From an uncultured Collinsella sp. (lineage in GTDB: Bacteria > Actinomycetota > Coriobacteriia > Coriobacteriales > Coriobacteriaceae): a DNA stretch of 11,660 bases. A program made the position numbers and the translations under genes. Numbering within the stretch: position 1 is the stretch's first letter; each line of letters opens with the position of its first letter. The stretch is taken from contig CABUTH010000045.1 in assembly GCA_902494465.1 (NCBI GenBank), positions 1 to 11,660 of the forward strand. Reading direction: 5' to 3'. This document shows positions 6,383 to 11,660 of the stretch, one piece after another. The notes beneath the pieces are model-generated. The model had not been told where the DNA came from. It made no database searches and was given only the letters and a program-made list of their open reading frames with translations.

Positions 6383-6613
6383 GAACATTTTTAAAAATCG
6401 CTTACATTGTGGAATTCGGGGGCTTTGTCATATCCATCTCAAAAGAGCCTGCTGCCGCGATTTGGCTGTCGCATAATGCAAGGCCATTGCGGTATCGAGC
6501 TATGGAAAGACGCCTGCGGAATTGTCCTACCGATAAGCGGACAAGCCTCCAGCTGGTGACTTCGCCGTGGTAAGGTAAGCCGAATTGTTTCCAGGCTGTT
6601 TCGGGGGAGTGGA

Positions 6614-7636
6614 ATGAGCAAAGAGCGTGTCGAGCAGGTCAAAGGCGCAGGGGCTTCGGTGCCGATGACCGATATATCGAACATTGATGTGCCCGAGGGC
6701 ACCGACGAGCTCAGCCGTAGCACCCGCCGCGCCTGGCGCGAGCGCCTGAACAGCGCTTCGACGCGCAAGATGATCACGGGCGTCTTAGCCACGCTGGTGG
6801 GCGGTTCGTTTTGGGGTTTCTCGGGTACCAGCGCGAGTTTTTTGTTCGATACCTACCATGTCGATACGCTGTGGCTTATGAGCATACGACAGATTCTCGC
6901 CGGCCTGCTCTTTATGGCCGTGGTTGTTACGCGCGACCGCGAGCGCCTGATTAAGCTCTGGACCACACCCGCCGATCGCAAGCAGCTGCTGCTCTTTACC
7001 GCCTTTGGCCTGCTGTTCAACCAGTTTTGCTATCTTTCGGCCGTGCGCCTGACGAACGCCGGAACCGCGACGGTGCTCCAGTGCCTGCAGCTCGTTATCA
7101 TCATGGGCTACGCCTGCGTGACCGATCGCCGCATGCCGCGTACTCGCGAAGTCATCGGCATTGGCCTGGCTCTGGGTGGAACCTTTTTAATCGCCACCGG
7201 CGGCGACCCCACCAGCCTGAATATCTCGCCGCTTGGCCTGGCAGCAGGTCTTATGTGTGCGGTCAGCGCCGCGTGTATGGCGGTGATTCCCGCCAAGATC
7301 CTGCCCGAATACGGCAGCCCCATCGTCACGGGTTCGGCAATGCTCACGGCGGGCGTGGTCTCATGTGCCTTCGTGCAGCCCTGGGCGCATATGCCGGCGC
7401 TCGACGCTGCCGGCATCGAGGCGCTCGCGGTGTTCGTGGTTATCGGCTCGTTTTTTGCTTACATGCTCTATATGCAGGGCGTTAAGGACATCGGCTCGGT
7501 GCGTGCGAGCCTCATCGGAACTGTGGAGCCGGTTTCGGCGACCATCACCAGCGCCGTTATGCTGGGCACGGTGTTTTTGCCGACCGACCTTATCGGCTTT
7601 GCCATGATCATCGTGATGATGTTCCTCACGGTGTAG
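6614..7636 (+). CDS. DMT-superfamily EamA transporter
   Basis: This 340-residue membrane protein shows the two-fold EamA repeat. The first half starts near residue 53 (MITGVLATLVGGSFWGFSGTSA) and the second near 200 (ISPLGLAAGLMCAVSAACMAVI), about ten membrane spans in total. Conserved features include RQILAGLLF, AVRLTNAGTATVLQCLQ and, in the second half, GSVRASLIGTVEPVSATI, the classic EPV element of the family. Members export or import small metabolites; the substrate cannot be read from sequence. A polar, mostly cytoplasmic N-terminal extension of about 52 residues, rich in charge and with no membrane span, is longer than usual. GGGGAG about 4 bases before ATG 6614 serves as ribosome binding site. 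The leader upstream (6383-6613) has a TTGTCC/GGACAA stem (6522-6527/6539-6544) but no recognised riboswitch. The protein ends directly after its last span (MMFLTV). Confidence 0.88.
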   Translation: MSKERVEQVKGAGASVPMTDISNIDVPEGTDELSRSTRRAWRERLNSASTRKMITGVLATLVGGSFWGFSGTSASFLFDTYHVDTLWLMSIRQILAGLLFMAVVVTRDRERLIKLWTTPADRKQLLLFTAFGLLFNQFCYLSAVRLTNAGTATVLQCLQLVIIMGYACVTDRRMPRTREVIGIGLALGGTFLIATGGDPTSLNISPLGLAAGLMCAVSAACMAVIPAKILPEYGSPIVTGSAMLTAGVVSCAFVQPWAHMPALDAAGIEALAVFVVIGSFFAYMLYMQGVKDIGSVRASLIGTVEPVSATITSAVMLGTVFLPTDLIGFAMIIVMMFLTV

Positions 7637-7785
7637 CTGGCGCCGCCGCCAAGACGGAAAAGGTGTTGTGCCGCATTTTCGCCAATTGATGTCCGTGTCT
7701 GGAGTTTAGCTGTCGATGCTCAAAATGCCATAAACTAGTAACGTTATGGACTTTTTCATTGCGACTCAATTGCGAGGATTTCTTT

Positions 7786-10098
7786 ATGGCTGGTAATCAC
7801 TTTAAGGGCAGCGATAGCGGTCGCCCTGCAGTTCCGCCGCGTCCGAACGGGGCTGGTAAGGCCGGCACGCCGGGCGGCGCTGGACAGGGCGGTTCCGGTA
7901 AGCGCGTGTCCCCGGGCGAGACAGCGATGTTTACCGCTCTGTACGAGCAGTCTCAAAAGGCAAAAAAGACCGGCCGTGCAAGAGGGAATGTCTTTGCGGG
8001 CGGTGCAACCTCCACGTCGCAGCCGAGCGGGGCTCCTTCGGTACCCGCGAACAACGCAGATGCTGCCAACGCCGCGAATGCCGCCGGCAACGTTAATGCC
8101 GGCAAGGCCGCCAACAATACTCCCTCTGCCGGTGGCGCGGGGCTTACGGGTAACCTTGGCACGATTTACACCGGCGCCTCCGAGACTGGCACGTTCGCCC
8201 GCCTGGATGATAGCGGTGCCGAGTTTGCGGGCTCGGGTTCCAAGGAAGATTATTACGATTTTGGCTTGAACTACGGTAGCGACACTTCGTCGAGTTCGAC
8301 CTCTGACGGCCTGGTCCGTCATCGCCATCGCAAGGGCGAGCGCAAAAAGCGTCACACCGGCGCCATTATTGCCGCTGTAGTCGCGGTGCTTCTCGTTGTG
8401 CTTGGCGCAAGCGGCTTTATGCTGCTTAACTCGGCAAAGACCGTAAAGAGTGAAGCGAAGGAGGCCGTCGAGATCGTCGGTGGCCTTAAGGACAAGGTCA
8501 CGTCGGGCGATTTTTCGACGCTGCCTGACGACGCGAAGAAGATTGATGAGCTTTGCGACAGCATGAAGGCGGAGACCTCGAGCCCGCTGTGGACGGCGGC
8601 TTCGTTTATCCCGGTGTATGGCAGCGACATCAATGCGGCCCGCACCATGATCGACGCCCTGTCCGATGTCTCGAGCAATGCGCTGGTTCCCATGGCCGAT
8701 AACCTTTCGCAGGCCACGCCCGGCAAGCTGTTTCAGGACGGCATGATTAACGTGTCCGCGCTGCAGGCGGTCGCCGATTCGCTTTCCAGCAGCTCGAAGG
8801 TGTTCAAGAGCGCCAACGAGAAGATCCAAGGTATTGGCGATACTCATATTTCCCAGGTGACCGAGCTGGTCGATAAGGCCAAGGACGGCTTTGCTACCCT
8901 CAACGGCGCGGTTGACGCGGCGGAGAAGGTCGCCCCCGTCCTTCCCCAGATGCTCGGCGCCAACGGCCAGACGCGTAACTACCTTGTGTACGCCATGAAC
9001 AACGTCGAGATTCGTGCTTGCGGCGGCTTTGGCGGTTCGCAGGGCCTGATTTCGGTCACCGACGGCCAGATGTCGATTGGCGAGTTTGTTCCCCGCATTG
9101 GACTCAGCGAGGATGAGGCGGTCGAGAGCGTCGACGAAGAGGATGAGGCGCTGTTCGGCAACCACAGTAACCTGTACAACTCGGGCAATACCTATTCGCC
9201 CGATTGGCCCCGCAACTCGCAGCGTGTCGCCGCGCTGTGGAAGTCCCAATATGGGCAGGACGTTGATGGCGTCGTCGGCATCGATCCTGTGTTCTTGCAG
9301 TACCTGCTGGGCCTTGTCGGTAATGTCTCGCTGCCCGATGGTACGGTCGTCGACGGTACCAACGCGGCGAAGGTTCTCATGCACGATGTGTATTGGAACT
9401 ATCCGGTCGAGGAATCGGACGGCATCTTTGCGGCTGTTGCCAGCGCCGCCTTCGACAAGATTCTCGGTGGCATCGGTGACGTCGACGTTACAAAGCTTGT
9501 CGGTGCATTCGAGCGCGGTGCCGAAGAGGGCCGTCTGATTGCTTGGATGAGAAACGATGATGAGCAGAATGCCATCAAAGAGACGGGCATTGACGCTTCG
9601 CTACCCGATCCGGATGATCCGAGAGCCGATCCCGTTGCCGGCGTTTACTTTAACAACCTGAGCTTCTCCAAGCTCGACTGGTACCTGAACGCTGATACGC
9701 AGATTGGCCAGGGCGTCAAGAACGGCGACGGCACGTGCTCGTATCGCATCACCGTTACCCTGACGAACATCATGACGCAGGAGGAGGCAGGCAAGCTGCC
9801 CGATTACGTCGCGGCGAGCGCGCCCGATGCCGCGCGCGACGACGAGCGTCTGAATGTCTCGTTGTTTGCCCCGACGGGCGGCAACATCAGTGACCTTACG
9901 GTTGAGGGCACCCAGTTTGGTCTTGGCGCCGCTACGTGGCATGGAATTCCCTTCTATTCGGGCACCGTTGACCTGCATGCTGGCGAGACGACGACGATCA
10001 CGTATACGCTGACCACGTCGGCCGAGGCGGGGGACAAGCCGCTTACGCTGCGTCAGACTCCTACATGCCAGGCGGCTCGCGACAGCGCGTCGGCGTAG
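7786..10098 (+). CDS. DUF4012 single-pass envelope protein, 770 aa
   Basis: The protein has a long low-complexity cytoplasmic N-terminus (1-185) rich in Gly, Ala, Asn, Ser and Pro. A basic stretch RHRHRKGERKKRH comes next, then one membrane span (about 192-214, AIIAAVVAVLLVVLGASGFMLL) and a large extracellular part. The latter begins with a helical region (about 217-390) and carries the DUF4012 hallmark NYLVYAMNNVEIRACGGFGGSQG (about 398-420, with the GGFxGSxG core). DUF4012 proteins occur in Actinobacteria and relatives, often near polysaccharide or cell-wall genes; their activity is not established. The C-terminal 120 residues look beta-rich (TVDLHAGETTTITYTLTT). ATG 7786 has GAGGA 7 bases upstream; an in-frame TTG at 7759 is less likely. 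Positive-inside charge supports N-in topology. glmM follows 83 bases downstream. Confidence 0.85.
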   Translation: MAGNHFKGSDSGRPAVPPRPNGAGKAGTPGGAGQGGSGKRVSPGETAMFTALYEQSQKAKKTGRARGNVFAGGATSTSQPSGAPSVPANNADAANAANAAGNVNAGKAANNTPSAGGAGLTGNLGTIYTGASETGTFARLDDSGAEFAGSGSKEDYYDFGLNYGSDTSSSSTSDGLVRHRHRKGERKKRHTGAIIAAVVAVLLVVLGASGFMLLNSAKTVKSEAKEAVEIVGGLKDKVTSGDFSTLPDDAKKIDELCDSMKAETSSPLWTAASFIPVYGSDINAARTMIDALSDVSSNALVPMADNLSQATPGKLFQDGMINVSALQAVADSLSSSSKVFKSANEKIQGIGDTHISQVTELVDKAKDGFATLNGAVDAAEKVAPVLPQMLGANGQTRNYLVYAMNNVEIRACGGFGGSQGLISVTDGQMSIGEFVPRIGLSEDEAVESVDEEDEALFGNHSNLYNSGNTYSPDWPRNSQRVAALWKSQYGQDVDGVVGIDPVFLQYLLGLVGNVSLPDGTVVDGTNAAKVLMHDVYWNYPVEESDGIFAAVASAAFDKILGGIGDVDVTKLVGAFERGAEEGRLIAWMRNDDEQNAIKETGIDASLPDPDDPRADPVAGVYFNNLSFSKLDWYLNADTQIGQGVKNGDGTCSYRITVTLTNIMTQEEAGKLPDYVAASAPDAARDDERLNVSLFAPTGGNISDLTVEGTQFGLGAATWHGIPFYSGTVDLHAGETTTITYTLTTSAEAGDKPLTLRQTPTCQAARDSASA

Positions 10099-10135
10099 GG
10101 TTTTTCTGGTAGCGCAGATAATCGAGTACCATTTT

Positions 10136-10168
10136 GGGGCGGACAGGCAATCTGTTCGCCCCTATTTT
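10136..10168 (+). terminator. Hairpin between DUF4012 gene and glmM
   Basis: GGGGCGGACA (10136-10145) pairs with TGTTCGCCCC (10153-10162), 10 bp with one G-U pair and a 7-base loop, followed by TATTTT. It ends only a few bases before the glmM ribosome binding site (AAGGAG from 10171). It may stop DUF4012 transcripts, or allow partial read-through into glmM. A GATAAT at 10117-10122 could be a glmM -10 box, but no good -35 was seen. Confidence 0.65.
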
Positions 10169-10181
10169 GTAAGGAGAGCGC

Positions 10182-11513
10182 ATGAAGTACTTTGGCACCG
10201 ACGGCTTTCGCGGTGAGGCCAACGTTGGGCTGACGGTAGAGCACGCTTATAAGATTGGCCGTTTTGTGGGCTGGTATTACGGCGCCAACCGCGAGCGCAA
10301 GGCGCGCGTCATCGTGGGTAAGGACACGCGTCGCTCGAGTTATATGTTCGAGGCGGCGCTGGTGAGTGGCCTGGTCGCGAGCGGTGCGGACGCCTATATG
10401 CTGCACGTGATCCCCACGCCGGGCGTAGCGCATCAGACCGTGGAAGGCTGCTTCGATTGCGGCATCATGATCAGCGCGAGCCACAACCCGTTTTGCGATA
10501 ACGGCATTAAGCTCGTTAATAGCGACGGTTTTAAGATGGACGAGGACGTACTGGAGCTCATCGAGGACTACGTCGATGGCAAGAGCGAGGTGCCGCTGGC
10601 CACGGGCAACCACATCGGCGCCACGGTGGACTACATGCAGGGCCGCAACCGCTACATTGCCTCGCTCATCGCCAGCGCGAACTTTTCGCTGCAGGGCGTC
10701 AAGATCGGCATCGACTGCGCCAACGGCTCGGCGTCCTCGGTGGCCAAGCCGGTGTTCGACGCGCTGGGCGCCGACGTGCGCGTGATCAATGCCGCGCCTG
10801 ATGGTTTTAACATCAACGTCGACTGCGGCTCCACGCATATGGAGCGTCTGCAACGCCACGTGGTGGAGCAGGGCCTGGACGTGGGCTTTGCCTACGACGG
10901 CGATGCCGACCGCTGCCTGGCCGTGGACGAGCGCGGCCGCGTGGTCGATGGCGACCAGATCCTGTACGTGTGCGGCGTGTATCTGAACAAGCACGGTCGC
11001 CTTTCGGGCGGTACCGTGGTGCCGACGATCGCCAGCAACTTTGGCCTGATCAAGTCGTTGGAGCTTGCCGGCCTAAGTGCCGTGACCAGCGGTGTGGGCG
11101 ACCGTCACGTGTATGCCAAGATGCGCGAGGGCGGCTACAGCCTGGGCGGCGAGCAGACGGGTCATACGATCTTTGGCGATATCGAGCGCACGGGCGACGG
11201 CATTATGACCTCGCTGCGCGTGATGGAAGTGATTCGTGCCGAGCGCGAGACGCTCTCGCAGCTCACGGCTCCGTGCAAGCTGCTACCGCAGGCGCAGGTG
11301 GCCGTGCGCGTGGCGGACAAGGACGCCGCGCTCGAGAACATGGGCGTGCAGAACGCCATCGCCGAGGCCGAGGCTGCGCTGGCAGGCGAGGGCCGCGTGC
11401 TCGTGCGCAAGAGCGGAACCGAGTCGGTTATCCGCGTGCTGGCCGAGGCGCCCGACCAAGCATCCGCCGATGCCTCCATGAAGCGCATCGCCAACGCACT
11501 TGAGGCTCTGTAG
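10182..11513 (+). CDS. glmM: Phosphoglucosamine mutase
   Basis: GlmM converts glucosamine-6-phosphate to glucosamine-1-phosphate in the cytoplasm, the step that leads to UDP-GlcNAc for peptidoglycan. The 443-residue protein is close to the usual 445. It starts KYFGTDGFRGEAN, the typical N-terminus. The phosphoserine loop is ISASHNP with catalytic Ser100. The magnesium loop is DGDADRC with D239, D241 and D243. The sugar-binding loop is GGEQTGH, and the C-terminal phosphate-binding loop is RKSGTESVIRVLAEA. All four functional loops are intact. AAGGAG lies 5 bases before ATG 10182. The GlcN-type signature GEQTGH/S favours GlmM over phosphomannomutase. Hairpins flank the gene on both sides. Confidence 0.96.
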   Translation: MKYFGTDGFRGEANVGLTVEHAYKIGRFVGWYYGANRERKARVIVGKDTRRSSYMFEAALVSGLVASGADAYMLHVIPTPGVAHQTVEGCFDCGIMISASHNPFCDNGIKLVNSDGFKMDEDVLELIEDYVDGKSEVPLATGNHIGATVDYMQGRNRYIASLIASANFSLQGVKIGIDCANGSASSVAKPVFDALGADVRVINAAPDGFNINVDCGSTHMERLQRHVVEQGLDVGFAYDGDADRCLAVDERGRVVDGDQILYVCGVYLNKHGRLSGGTVVPTIASNFGLIKSLELAGLSAVTSGVGDRHVYAKMREGGYSLGGEQTGHTIFGDIERTGDGIMTSLRVMEVIRAERETLSQLTAPCKLLPQAQVAVRVADKDAALENMGVQNAIAEAEAALAGEGRVLVRKSGTESVIRVLAEAPDQASADASMKRIANALEAL

Positions 11514-11541
11514 TTACGCGGTTTTACCAAACCGCGTAACT
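11512..11541 (+). other. Perfect 13-bp hairpin overlapping the glmM stop codon
   Basis: AGTTACGCGGTTT (11512-11524) and AAACCGCGTAACT (11529-11541) are perfect reverse complements around the loop TACC. The 5' arm begins inside the TAG stop. No T-run follows, so it is not a standard intrinsic terminator; it may protect the 3' end of the mRNA or work together with the hairpin further on. Confidence 0.7.
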
Positions 11542-11588
11542 GCTCGACGCTGCAAACGCCCCTAAGCGGCAATCTGACGTTCAATTTC

Positions 11589-11623
11589 AAGGGCGCGACC
11601 AGAAGGTCAGCGCCCTTTCATTT
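11589..11623 (+). terminator. Probable intrinsic terminator downstream of glmM
   Basis: AAGGGCGCGACC (11589-11600) pairs with GGTC-A-GCGCCCTT (11605-11617), a 12-bp stem with one bulged A and an AGAA tetraloop. T-rich sequence (TCATTTC) follows. The T-tract is interrupted, so the strength is uncertain. Confidence 0.65.
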
Positions 11624-11660
11624 CACGTCACCTTGCTCGCTTAGGGTCGTTTTCGCTGAC

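Noticed and set aside
6383..6613. Riboswitch in the EamA transporter leader
   Set aside because: Only a 6-bp stem (6522-6527/6539-6544) and a short AT palindrome near 6387-6398 were seen; no known riboswitch core was recognised.
7756..9384. 542-codon open frame on the minus strand
   Set aside because: It is antisense to the DUF4012 gene; long antisense frames are common in GC-rich coding DNA and its sequence shows no domain.

Overview
The window looks like chromosomal DNA from a high-GC Gram-positive bacterium, most likely a gut Coriobacteriia member such as Collinsella. This is an inference from gene content (a mannose-family PTS remnant, a DUF4012 envelope protein next to glmM, GC-rich coding) and not from a marker gene such as 16S rRNA.

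Left part (1-1000): the window opens with the last 41 codons of a sugar-phosphate SIS-domain isomerase/deglycase. It is followed by a long perfect hairpin and then a badly decayed mannose/fructose/sorbose-family PTS remnant. In that remnant the start of a IIC subunit is broken by two frameshifts and joined in frame to the end of a IID subunit, so an internal deletion appears to have removed the rest of both genes. A clear intrinsic terminator closes this unit.

Middle part (1000-6250): an accessory-looking stretch. A 75-bp array of short sequence repeats occurs twice, 164 bp apart, upstream of an AlbA_2/HATPase_c_4/winged-helix protein. Then come an unrecognised 163-aa protein on the minus strand, an HNH endonuclease with a probable PUA-like recognition domain, a small zinc-ribbon protein close behind it, and a convergent DUF5710 protein with paired CxxC motifs. 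About 385 bp without a gene separates this from a tRNA-Val(GAC) on the minus strand, which has a consensus-like promoter and a textbook terminator.

Right part (6600-11660): ordinary housekeeping and envelope genes on the plus strand: a DMT/EamA transporter with an N-terminal extension, a large single-pass DUF4012 protein with a long disordered N-terminus, and glmM (phosphoglucosamine mutase), which makes the UDP-GlcNAc precursor for the cell wall. Hairpins lie before and after glmM. DUF4012 and glmM read in the same direction and are both plausibly envelope-related, but a hairpin sits between them.

The points most worth a second look are the duplicated repeat array upstream of the AlbA_2 gene, the IIC-IID hybrid remnant, and the HNH/zinc-ribbon pair in a region of poorly known genes.
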